From Cichorium intybus (taxonomy: Eukaryota; Streptophyta; Magnoliopsida; Asterales; Asteraceae): a DNA stretch of 64,000 bases. A model generated the notes under the pieces. The model worked only from the letters and a program-made list of their open reading frames with translations, made no database searches and was not told the origin of the DNA. The stretch lies in the NCBI GenBank assembly GCA_023525715.1, contig CM042012.1, positions 54,333,839-54,397,838 on the forward strand. The letters run 5' to 3'. Made by a program: the position numbers and the translations under genes. Below, piece after piece: positions 50,629 to 59,404 of this stretch. The stretch's first letter is position 1, and every line of letters starts with the position of its first letter.

Positions 50629-51247
50629 TTGTCAAATGTGGTTAATGACAAAAAAAAATTGGAATTAAAAATAATATTCTGGTATTTTAAAAAAAAAACG
50701 TAATGCGTTGTAATTGCGTGGCTAATTTTGTGTGGCAATTCCGTGGCTAATTTTGTGTGGAAATTGCGTGGCTAAACTTTGTGTGTTAATTGCGTGGCTA
50801 ATTTTTTGTGGAAATTGCGTGGCTAGTTATGTGTGGAAATTGCGTGGCTAAACGTTTGTTGTAATTGCGTGTCTAAATTTGTGTGTCAATTGCGTGGCTA
50901 ATTTTTTGTGGAAATTGCGTGGCTAACTGTGTGTGGAAATTGCGTGGCTAAATGTGTGTGGAAATTGCGATACAAAATTTTCTGGATTATTGCGTGGCTA
51001 ATTGTACGTGGTTATGGCGTGGATAATGCGCGCGGCTATTGAGTGTTAAAATGGCGTGGCTAATGCGTGGTAAACTGTGCGTGGTAGTTGCGTGGCAAAT
51101 TTGCGTGGCTAAAGCGTCACTACAATTTAGACACAAAGGGTTCTTCCACAGGTCAGTTTTCGTGGCTATTGCGTGTCTATTCGGCTTTTGCCACACAACA
51201 GCCACACAAATGTGCGTGGCTAACCCCCCAGTTTTCTAGTAGTGAAT

Positions 51248-52231
51248 CCGAACCCGTCTAAACCGAAACCCGATTAACCCATAAACCGAAAAATCGTCTA
51301 AACCGAGTAATAATTAGTTTAATCGATTGGCCTTAATCGGTTTTTGTTCGATTTTTGGGTTAAAGTTGTGCATAAATAAGCGTTAGTTTATTTACATAAT
51401 GTATAATGAACTCGTTTATTTACGTTCACTAACACTTATATATGTTTATTTGTTAATTCTCATTCACGAGTTATTTATATTCGTTAGTTTACATTCTTTT
51501 ATTCCTTTATTTAATAAACACGAATCATGAGCTTGTTCATTTATGCTAATTTATGCTCATCTGTTAATTCTTTTTCACGATTTATTTAAATCCGTTTGTT
51601 TATGTTATGTTATTCATTTATTTAATAATTATGAATGATAAACACGAATCATGAGTTGATCATCCATTTACGTTCATTTATGTTGGTAGTTAATTCGCAT
51701 TTACAAATTGTATATATCCGTTTGTTTACGTTATTTTATACATTTATTTAATAGTCATGAATGATAGACCCACTCTTTTATTTATGTTTATTTAAATTTA
51801 TATCAGAATGGTATGAAAAATGTAAAATAGTCTTTATTTAAATTTATGATTTAAATTTATTATTAAATTAAATATTAGTCTAAAATAATAATAATAATAA
51901 TATATAACATATAATATTTTAAAAATAAAAAATAATTAATTTTAAAGAAAATATGATTTGAGGCGTGTTGGATGGCTTCTCTTCATATTGCATTTCCCAC
52001 TAGCAAATAGTTATTTGCATATAATCTTAAATAATAAAATATAGACAAAACTATAAAATTGGTCTCTACGTTTGTCAAAAATTGTGAATAGGGTCCAAAA
52101 AGTTTCCAACTTGCATTAGAGGTCCAAAATTATGAATTTTTCGTAGATTTAGTCCCTGGACAAATTGAAAAGACAAATATACCCTTTTAATTTTATTTTT
52201 TCATTTCTAATATCTATTATAATAACTTTTA
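51248..52231. other. Intergenic stretch with ~125-bp degenerate tandem repeats
   Basis: 51410-51780 holds about three diverged copies of a unit with AATAAACACGAATCATGAG and GTTCATTTATG words. The remainder is AT-rich and featureless. No gene was seen. Confidence 0.6.
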
Positions 52232-52329
52232 TAAAAAAGAGAAAATGACTAAAATAGCCTAATCCCTTAGGGGTTTGCCTCAAAATAGCCAAAAAATCGG
52301 GTTTTGCCTCAAAATAGCCAACGAAAACG

Positions 52330-52545
52330 CAGGCCGCAAGGGGCGCCTGCGTTTTCGTCCCATTACCTGCGTTTTCGTCTTTTCCGCAGCCATGGGCTGC
52401 GTTTTCGTCCATAATGTCTGCGTTTTGCTCTTGTGGTCTGCGTTTTGCTCTCCTTCAAGCCATCTTCAAGAGATCTTCAAGCAGGGCTGCGTTTTGCTCT
52501 CATATGGCTGCGTTTTCCTCCCATTTGGCTGCGTTTTCCTCAAAT
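52330..52545. repeat. Cluster of CTGCGTTTT motifs near the MULE left end
   Basis: CTGCGTTTTCGTC, CTGCGTTTTGCTC and CTGCGTTTTCCTC occur eight times within about 200 bp, spaced irregularly. The same core is the heart of the two larger arrays further right. Confidence 0.85.
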
Positions 52546-52589
52546 TTCCTCCCACATGTTCTTGAGGTTCATGAGTTTAGTTATAATTT

Positions 52590-53121
52590 TTCTCCAACTT
52601 TGAACACTCATCATTTGTTCATACGAACTCGGATTGAATTGAATTTTTTTTAACGTGAAGTGTATGAGTAGATGTGTTCACAAACATTATTAAAAATAAT
52701 TTTTGATGTCCGAAAGTGTTCGTTTGGAACCTCTAAAAAAGGTTGTCGGTAAAGTTTATTAATTATTTGTCCAACTTTGAACCCTCGTTGTTTGTCCATA
52801 CGAACTCCGATTTACTTGAAATTTTTTTTAACGTGAAGTGTATCAGTAGATGTGTTCACAAACATGATTAACCAAAATATTTGATGTCGGATAGATTTAC
52901 TTTTTGAAGGTCTAAAGATGGTTGTCGCTAACGTTTATTTATATTTTGTCCAACTTTGAACGGCCATAGTTTCTCCATACGAACTCCGATTTACTTGAAT
53001 TTTTTTTTAACGTGAAGTGTATCAGTAGATGTGTTCACAAACATGATTAACCAAAATATTTGATGTCGGATAGATTTACTTTTTGAATGTCTAAAGAAGG
53101 TTGTCGGTAACGTTTATATAG
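52590..53121. repeat. Three-copy tandem repeat of ~178 bp
   Basis: CCAACTTTGAAC marks units at 52594, 52771 and 52950. Each continues with CATACGAACTC, AACGTGAAGTGTAT and GTGTTCACAAACAT. Copies 2 and 3 are closest. It lies between the left motif cluster and the first gene and has no coding content. Confidence 0.85.
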
Positions 53122-53229
53122 TAATATTTAGTACTGATATTAAATAAAAACAAAGACAAATATTATAAAAGCACATCCTAATCAAGATGTTACATGATAA
53201 TAGAAACATGAGAAACATACGCAATACGT

Positions 53230-53586
53230 CTAATTACTATCACATAAATCTGGGAAATCATACGGATATTTTTTTTTCTCTGCAATCACCCAATTGTTTT
53301 TCCTTTTCATTTCCTTGACCTTAATTTGGAGCTCCAGGTCGCCCTGTTCAACAGCCTCCTTTTGTTTTTGCACCCAGATAGTTGCCTGTTTGATATCTTG
53401 TTGTGTCTTTTTGACCCATTTTATTTTTTTGACAACCTCTTCCTGCATTTCATCCAACTGTTTTTTTTGTTGCCTAATAGATTTGTTTTGAGATTCAATC
53501 TCCTCTTCCTTCTGTGTAACTAGTTTTCTAAGGGCTTCAGGCATGAGCCAAGGTTTTCCTTGTCGGTCTGAGGATGAAGCAGACAT
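53230..53586 (-). CDS. Small coiled-coil protein, copy A of the MPE/W/YPxxFP family (118 aa)
   Basis: The unbroken frame starts at Met 53586, 70 bp downstream of a TATA box (53656-53663). The protein is highly charged and almost wholly helical in appearance. It shares with the proteins at 53870 and 58250 an ungapped signature: M-P-E at 15-17, Trp57, Trp71, Trp99 and a C-terminal Y-P-x2-F-P at 107-112. It has no signal peptide or membrane segment. The family was not recognised; a dimerising DNA- or protein-binding accessory factor of the MULE is a guess. It is transcribed in the same direction as its neighbour at 53870, each with its own TATA box. Confidence 0.75.
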   Translation of the reverse strand: MSASSSDRQGKPWLMPEALRKLVTQKEEEIESQNKSIRQQKKQLDEMQEEVVKKIKWVKKTQQDIKQATIWVQKQKEAVEQGDLELQIKVKEMKRKNNWVIAEKKKYPYDFPDLCDSN

Positions 53587-53655
53587 ATTTGGGCTACGAT
53601 ATTTTCGATGAGTGATAATGGTTTGGTGTGAAGAATGTTAAGGTGAAATAAGGTG

Positions 53656-53663
53656 TATATATA
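53656..53663 (-). promoter_or_regulatory. TATA box of the copy A gene
   Basis: TATATATA on the minus strand, 70 bp before the start codon at 53586. Confidence 0.6.
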
Positions 53664-53869
53664 GAACATTTAGAATGGTAGGTGGGAAATAATAATACAG
53701 GGTAGGGGGTTGATGTGACCATTAAATATAAAGATATATAGAGTACGGAAATACATAAAGTGATACAAACAATAACTACTGAGATACAAACAACAAGCGA
53801 CAAATTACTACTGGGACCCTAAATACCAACATTGAAATAGAAATAATTAATACCTACGAAATAGAAAAA

Positions 53870-54274
53870 CTAATCTTTAATTTGCCACTCAGGAAACTCA
53901 TATGGATAGTTTTTTTTCATATTAGCTACCCAAAACTTTTTCTCAGTAATTTCTTGCCCAAGTGACAAAACATTATCCATCTCTCGATCAATGTTTGCTT
54001 TGGTTGACTTAATCCATTTCTCAGCTTCTATTACTTCTTGTTTTTTTGAAGCTATCCAATTTTTTTTACCGTCAAGTAATCTCCTTTGACCCTCTAAGAA
54101 TTTTGTATCTTCAGCAATTGATTGAATTTGTTTGTCGACTTCAGAGGCGCTGTGAAGGAGAATTCTTTTCATTTCCTCTGGCATCCTATCATCATTAGTA
54201 GGTGGAGTTGTTGATGTAGAAGGAGCCTTGCGTTTTTCCAATACCTGTTTTAACTTCTGTGATTGATCAGACAT
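53870..54274 (-). CDS. Small coiled-coil protein, copy B of the MPE/W/YPxxFP family (134 aa)
   Basis: The frame is open up to 54331, but a TATA box (54341-54350) lies only about 10 bp before that Met. The Met at 54274 (MSDQSQKLK), 67 bp downstream, is therefore the likelier start. The protein has a basic, Ser/Thr/Pro-rich head (10-28). The shared helical core follows: M-P-E 31-33, Trp73, Trp87, Trp115, Y-P-x2-F-P 123-128. All spacings equal those in copies A and C. It lies at the left edge of the 167-bp array, divergent from the gene at 56028, so the array is a shared upstream region. Function is unknown. Confidence 0.75.
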   Translation of the reverse strand: MSDQSQKLKQVLEKRKAPSTSTTPPTNDDRMPEEMKRILLHSASEVDKQIQSIAEDTKFLEGQRRLLDGKKNWIASKKQEVIEAEKWIKSTKANIDREMDNVLSLGQEITEKKFWVANMKKNYPYEFPEWQIKD

Positions 54275-54340
54275 GTTTACAAATAAAAAATATCTAAATT
54301 TGATTGATTGTGTAGATGTGATAGTTGACATGAAAAAGTT

Positions 54341-54350
54341 TATTTATATA
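54341..54350 (-). promoter_or_regulatory. TATA box of the copy B gene
   Basis: TATATAAATA on the minus strand, 67 bp before the preferred start at 54274. It argues against the upstream Met at 54331. Confidence 0.65.
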
Positions 54351-54417
54351 GAAATTAGGGAAATCGCATGTGTTAGTTTGACTACGAAATAAGTGGGTTT
54401 GACTGCGAAATGTCATC

Positions 54418-55940
54418 TGCATACGGAAAACGCAGCCCATCTAGAGGAAAACGCAGCCCATCTAGAGGAAAACGCAGCCCATGGGAGCCCGTATAGTGTC
54501 CATGCAGTGAAATGTCATGTCCACAGGGTACCCTTTGGTGTCTTTTAATAGGGAGCAGTGTCTTGTCTTGTCAACGACATTTTCTGCATACGGAAAACGC
54601 AGCCCATCTAGAGGAAAACGCAGCCCATCTAGAGGAAAACGCAGCCCATGGGAGCCCGTATAGTGTCCATGCAGTGAAATGTCATGTCCACAGGGTACCC
54701 TTTGGTGTCTTTTAATAGGGAGCAGTGTCCTGTCTTGTCAACGACATTTTCTGCATACGGAAAACGCAGCCCATCTAGAGGAAAACGCAGCCCATCTAGA
54801 GGAAAACGCAGCCCATGGGAGCCCGTATAGTGTCCATGCAGTGAAATGTCATGTCCACAGGGTACCCTTTGGTGTCTTTTAATAGGGAGCAGTGTCTTGT
54901 CTTGTCAACGACATTTTCTGCATACGGAAAACGCAGCCCATCTAGAGGAAAACGCAGCCCATCTAGAGGAAAACGCAGCCCATGGGAGCCCGTATAGTGT
55001 CCATGCAGTGAAATGTCATGTCCACAGGGTACCCTTTGGTGTCTTTTAATAGGGAGCAGTGTCCTGTCTTGTCAACGACATTTTCTGCATACGGAAAACG
55101 CAGCCCATCTAGAGGAAAACGCAGCCCATCTAGAGGAAAACGCAGCCCATGGGAGCCCGTATAGTGTCCATGCAGTGAAATGTCATGTCCACAGGGTACC
55201 CTTTGGTGTCTTTTAATAGGGAGCAGTGTCTTGTCTTGTCAACGACATTTTCTGCATACGGAAAACGCAGCCCATCTAGAGGAAAACGCAGCCCATCTAG
55301 AGGAAAACGCAGCCCATGGGAGCCCGTATAGTGTCCATGCAGTGAAATGTCATGTCCACAGGGTACCCTTTGGTGTCTTTTAATAGGGAGCAGTGTCCTG
55401 TCTTGTCAACGACATTTTCTGCATACGGAAAACGCAGCCCATCTAGAGGAAAACGCAGCCCATCTAGAGGAAAACGCAGCCCATGGGAGCCCGTATAGTG
55501 TCCATGCAGTGAAATGTCATGTCCACAGGGTACCCTTTGGTGTCTTTTAATAGGGAGCAGTGTCCTGTCTTGTCAACGACATTTTCTGCATACGGAAAAC
55601 GCAGCCCATCTAGAGGAAAACGCAGCCCATCTAGAGGAAAACGCAGCCCATGGGAGCCCGTATAGTGTCCATGCAGTGAAATGTCATGTCCACAGGGTAC
55701 CCTTTGGTGTCTTTTAATAGGGAGCAGTGTCCTGTCTTGTCAACGACATTTTCTGCATACGGAAAACGCAGCCCATCTAGAGGAAAACGCAGCCCATCTA
55801 GAGGAAAACGCAGCCCATGGGAGCCCGTATAGTGTCCATGCAGTGAAATGTCATGTCCACAGGGTACCCTTTGGTGTCTTTTAATAGGGAGCAGTGTCCT
55901 GTCTTGTCAACGACATTTTCTGCATACGGAAAACGCAGCC
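54418..55940. repeat. 167-bp tandem array, about nine copies
   Basis: The unit (CATACGG, three GGAAAACGCAGCCCAT blocks, GGGAGCCCGTATAGTGTCCA, GTCCACAGGGTACCC, GTCTTGTCAACGACATTTTC) repeats every 167 bp from 54419, with a partial tenth copy at 55922. Copies are nearly identical. A single T/C site (GTGTCTTG versus GTGTCCTG) alternates T,C,T,C,T,C and then stays C, so part of the array grew in two-unit steps. Inside each unit is a 21-bp triplication. The array fills the space between two divergent genes. The repeated 67-aa frames in it are artefacts. Confidence 0.97.
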
Positions 55941-55963
55941 AATAGTAATGGAAATGAGTAGGA

Positions 55964-55971
55964 TATAAATA
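55964..55971 (+). promoter_or_regulatory. TATA box of the 397-aa MULE-derived gene
   Basis: TATAAATA, 64 bp before the ATG at 56028 and directly right of the 167-bp array. Confidence 0.65.
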
Positions 55972-56027
55972 CGTGGATATCTCCATACTTTGTAATCAAT
56001 CAGTTTGTATTTCAATTATTATCCAAA

Positions 56028-57378
56028 ATGAGTACATCAACCAAGCAACACAAACAAAGCTTTACCCGCCTTCCCCTCTTCTTCCATAACCTTCAACTTG
56101 CGAACCCACATACAATCACTAGCATAAAGCAAGATGCCCAGAAACGATTTGAATTTTGTTTTATGGCTGTAGGATGTGTCGTAAGTTGTTATTCTGATCA
56201 TATTTTTAATCCAATGATCACAACTTTATACTACTAACATTTGTTGTAAACCTTTTTGTAGATGCATACATTCCTTTCTACCACCCTACCAGTCATTTTA
56301 CTGGAGTGCCTACCATTGAATGGACCATACGTCCATACAATGTACGTAGCGGTCTCGGTAGATGGAAACCATCAACCTCTACCAATAGCAATCGGTCTTG
56401 GAATCTCAGAATCGTTAGATTCGTGGACATGGTTCCTTATGAGACTACATGAATGCTTTAGAAATGCTAGAGAAGTTTGTTTCATTACCAAATTGTCCAA
56501 TCACTTAGACGTCGCCATATCTCATGTGTTCCCACACTGTTACCATGGATATTGTTGCAAAAGTGTGTTTAAATATTTTGTTGATAGAATGCCAATATTC
56601 CAAGAATGTCCACATATTTTCTGGCAGACTTGCAAGGCTTACGAATTACGTCATTTTGAACCGAACTTTGCTATACTTAGAGATGTTTTGGTCCAACACG
56701 GGGGCCAAGATATAATGACCTGGTTTGAAGGTATTTCTCAAGAAAAATGGGCACGGGTGATGTTCCCTATTTTCCGTTACAACATCCTCTCCATAATAAT
56801 GCCCGATGAGATTCGTTGGGTCTCTGCAGCTCAGCAAGATTTACCAATAATATCACTTCTTCGGTCTTTCGTTGACATGCTGCAACGTATTTATGCTGAT
56901 CGCGGTGCTTTAGGAGGTTAATCGTTATTATTTAATTATATTTGTGTGTAAGATACTTTGACTTACGCTAATTTCCTAATGATTTGTTTCAGGCATGCTT
57001 CATCATGAACTGACCCCGTATGCAGAGAACATACTTTATAGACGAATGCGCAAGTCTGAACCATGTGAAGTAACGGAATTATACAACACCGAGTTTTTTG
57101 TCCGTGACTTCACGAAAACATATCTTGTTAACCTGCGTGAACACACTTGTGATTGTGGAAAATTTAGGAGTTCTGGTATTCCATGTCGTCACGGCCTGGC
57201 TGCGTATCGAACCTATATGATGTTACAGGAAGATTTTAATACGGTGAACATTTATTTCACTACGGCTGCATATAGAGCTGCATATCAAACGGAAGTGGTG
57301 CAGGCTGTACCCCCTCAAAGTGAATGGCATGTACCTGTCAACATGGTGGATGTTTTACCCCCTTTAGCTTTGTCTTAA
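56028..57378 (+). CDS. MULE transposase-derived protein without catalytic triad (397 aa, three exons)
   Basis: Exons 56028-56180, 56262-56916 and 56993-57378 join to 1194 bases with no stop. Intron positions and phases (0, then 1) match those of the transposase at 59405. It lacks that protein's first ~430 residues (PB1-like part and MuDR DNA-binding part) and begins with a new short head (MSTSTKQHKQ) before SFTRLPLF. In the MULE core, the first catalytic Asp is Glu66, the second is Lys128, and the third acidic position holds Asp233 (Glu234 beside it). The usual C-x-x-H pair is also gone. The SWIM finger is complete (Cys322, Cys324, Cys334, His336). The C-terminal CCHC knuckle is absent. It is probably unable to cut DNA but may bind DNA or partner proteins. 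The strict frame and splice conservation argue against a simple pseudogene. Confidence 0.8.
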
Positions 57379-57698
57379 ATGTTTTCCCCCATTAGCTTTG
57401 TATTAGATATATGACCTTTGTGTTAAGCGTATTTCGTTGTTTTCCCCCCATTAGCTTTGTATTAGTTTTGTCTTTAGCTGCATTTACCTAAATTGCTTCT
57501 ATTTCTTTCTGCAAACTCCGAATGATATGTTGCATTTACCTTAGTATGTTTACCTGTTGGATCTTTAAGGACAACATAGAAATTTTAATTAGATTCCAAC
57601 GACGTTACACACATTAGGAAAACTACTAGATGGTTCAGTAAAGTCATATAAGGATTTACTTTACTACCATTACATAATTCATCACCGTTATATGGTAA
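57379..57698. other. Intergenic stretch between convergent MULE genes
   Basis: The phrase CCCCCATTAGCTTTGTATTAG occurs at about 57387 and 57446, a short duplication of the 3' end of the 397-aa gene. Nothing else was seen. Confidence 0.6.
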
Positions 57699-58046
57699 TT
57701 AGAGTTTATAAACTAGTACGGCTACAAAAAGCATCCAACTGAGCACTAGGACGATCTTCAAATTTCGATTCTCGAGTTGAAGCCTTCTTAGTTCTCTATC
57801 TCTTTGAATTCTGGCAACAACATTGTCTTCATCGACCCACCCATTAAAGCCACAGTTTAGCATCTGTATTAATGATATTACAGCAAAGGTTATCATATAG
57901 TACGATCATATTATAAAACATAGGTGGGTTCGATATTATAATATTACCTTGTTACTACAAGCATAGAACTGTCTTCCTGGGTTTCTGCTTGTATTCGACA
58001 CACGTATTAGTGTAGGATAACCGCAACAACTGCAAGTTCTTGCCAT
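57699..58046 (-). CDS. GRF zinc-finger protein with C-terminal membrane segment (87 aa, two exons)
   Basis: Exon 1 is 58046-57948 and exon 2 is 57863-57699; the intron is GT-AG at phase 0. Residues 1-45 form a GRF-type zinc finger: CSCCG, then NTSRNPGRQFYAC, then CGFNGWVDE after the splice. Residues 46-68 are a charged helix (RIQRDRELRRLQLENRN). Residues 70-87 (IVLVLSWMLFVAVLVYKL) are a hydrophobic tail anchor. The start at 58046 is chosen because it opens the finger and lies 70 bp after a TATA box (58116-58123). GRF fingers bind single-stranded nucleic acid in several families. Small GRF proteins with a coiled coil and tail anchor are common in plants. Its place between MULE genes suggests it travels with the element. 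Confidence 0.8.
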
Positions 58047-58115
58047 TTGATATTTTGACGATGGAACAAACTCAGATACAACAAAAAGATACGCATTAGA
58101 CCATAAGAGCACACC

Positions 58116-58123
58116 TTTATATA
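58116..58123 (-). promoter_or_regulatory. TATA box of the GRF gene
   Basis: TATATAAA on the minus strand, 70 bp before the start at 58046. Confidence 0.6.
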
Positions 58124-58249
58124 GAGATGAAAAGTAGGAAAGATACAGATACAAACAAACCACTCTACCTACATCTACTTAATTGTCACATCAACTGTCT
58201 AGTATATAGACTGCGATTAGCTTTAATTGGAATAATATAATAAATAATA

Positions 58250-58696
58250 TTAAATACTAGGCCACAAATTTGGGAATTGCAACGGATACATTGTTTTTTC
58301 ACGGTCGATAAAATCTCCCCTTATCCTACTAACATCTGCAATACGATTTTTTTCTTCCACAAGCTTAGAAACTTGTTGTTCAGTTTCCTCAATCCAACGT
58401 TTAGCATTTTTTAGCTTCATAGACGTATCTTTAACCCAAATTTTCTTTTCCTTCAATTTCTCACAAAGGACTTCTATACGGTCATCTAAAATCCTTGTTT
58501 TTTCCAGGTCTATTTTGTTTTCTTCCTCTGCGCGTGTCATCGCATCAAATATATAGTCAGGCATTTTATCTGGTAGTGGATCATTCATAGAATATCCTGG
58601 CTGACCTGGGCAGACATCGGGAAAAGGGTTAATATCTGAACAAATGTAACAATCCTCATCATCACAATGCCAAGAAGCATCTTTAGAAGAACTCAT
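58250..58696 (-). CDS. Small coiled-coil protein, copy C of the MPE/W/YPxxFP family (148 aa)
   Basis: The frame is unbroken from Met 58696. The head (1-35) contains a Cys-rich cluster (WHCDDEDCYICSDINPFPDVC) that could bind a metal. It is followed by the shared helical core: M-P-D 45-47, Trp87, Trp101, Phe129 in place of the third Trp, and Y-P-x2-F-P 137-142. Spacings are identical to copies A and B. A TATA box lies at 58731-58740. The gene is divergent from the active-type transposase at 59405, with the 22-bp array between them. It is the most diverged of the three and the only one with the Cys cluster. Function is unknown. Confidence 0.75.
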   Translation of the reverse strand: MSSSKDASWHCDDEDCYICSDINPFPDVCPGQPGYSMNDPLPDKMPDYIFDAMTRAEEENKIDLEKTRILDDRIEVLCEKLKEKKIWVKDTSMKLKNAKRWIEETEQQVSKLVEEKNRIADVSRIRGDFIDREKTMYPLQFPNLWPSI

Positions 58697-58730
58697 AATG
58701 TAACTCCAGAAATGCTTACTACCTTGTAAC

Positions 58731-58740
58731 AGTATTTATA
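58731..58740 (-). promoter_or_regulatory. TATA box of the copy C gene
   Basis: TATAAATACT on the minus strand, about 39 bp before the start codon, implying a very short leader. Confidence 0.5.
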
Positions 58741-58744
58741 ACGG

Positions 58745-59312
58745 TATACAACATTGACTGTGCATTCGTTTAACTTTGACTGCGTAGTCGTACAACATTG
58801 TCAGCGTATCTGTACAACTTTGACTGCGTAGTCGTACAACATTGACTGCGTATTCACACAACATTGCGTTGTCGTTCAACTATGACTGCGTATTCGTACA
58901 ACTTTGTCTGCGTATTCGTACAACTATGACTGCGTATTCGTACAACTTTTGACTGCGTAGTCGTACAACTTTTGACTGCGTAGTCGTACAACTTTTGACG
59001 GCGTATTCGTACAACTTTGACTGCGTATTCGTACAACATTGACTGCGTAGTCGTACAACTTTTGACTACGTATTCGTACAACCTTGACTGCGTATCCGTA
59101 CAACCTTGACTGCGTATTCGTACAACCTTGACTGCGTTTTCGTACAACCTTGACTGCGTATTTGTACAACCTTGACTGCGTTTTCGTACAACCTTGACTG
59201 CGTATTCGTACAACCTTGACTGCGTTTTCGTACAACCTTGACTGCGTTTTCGTACAACCTTGACTGCGTTTTCGTTCAACCTTCACTGCGTATTCGTACA
59301 ACTTTGACTGCG
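58745..59312. repeat. 22-bp tandem array, about 26 copies
   Basis: The unit AACCTTGACTGCGTTTTCGT(AC) repeats with variation: GCGTATTCG, GCGTAGTCG and GCGTTTTCG forms, and AACTTTG, AACATTG or AACCTTG starts. Copies near the transposase gene are the most uniform. The core CTGCGTTTTC is shared with the 167-bp array, where it lies on the other strand, and with the left cluster. The array fills the divergent promoter between 58696 and 59405. The long minus-strand frames through it are artefacts of the repeat. Confidence 0.95.
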
Positions 59313-59332
59313 AGGTTCGCTGTCATACAAAC

Positions 59333-59340
59333 TATATAAA
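59333..59340 (+). promoter_or_regulatory. TATA box of the MULE transposase gene
   Basis: TATATAAA, 72 bp before the ATG at 59405 and just right of the 22-bp array. Transcription would start near 59365. Confidence 0.65.
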
Positions 59341-59404
59341 TGAGTTCATCCCAGAAAAAATATAAGAATTACGGAGTGAAATTCAATCTAAACTACATTA
59401 CACA

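Noticed and set aside
54275..54331. Upstream Met giving a 153-aa form of copy B
   Set aside because: It lies only about 10 bp after the TATA box, so the transcript would start downstream of it. The Met at 54274 fits the spacing seen in the other genes.
54512..55884. Eight identical 67-aa frames
   Set aside because: They are read-through of the 167-bp tandem unit, with no start context, no TATA signal and no known motif.
58854..59301. Overlapping minus frames of 141, 125 and 63 aa made of repeated 22-residue blocks
   Set aside because: They arise because a 22-bp repeat has no stop in these frames; this is the promoter array, not a gene.
54418..59312. CRISPR-like regular arrays
   Set aside because: The repeats are contiguous with no unique spacers, and the genome is a plant. 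They are minisatellites.
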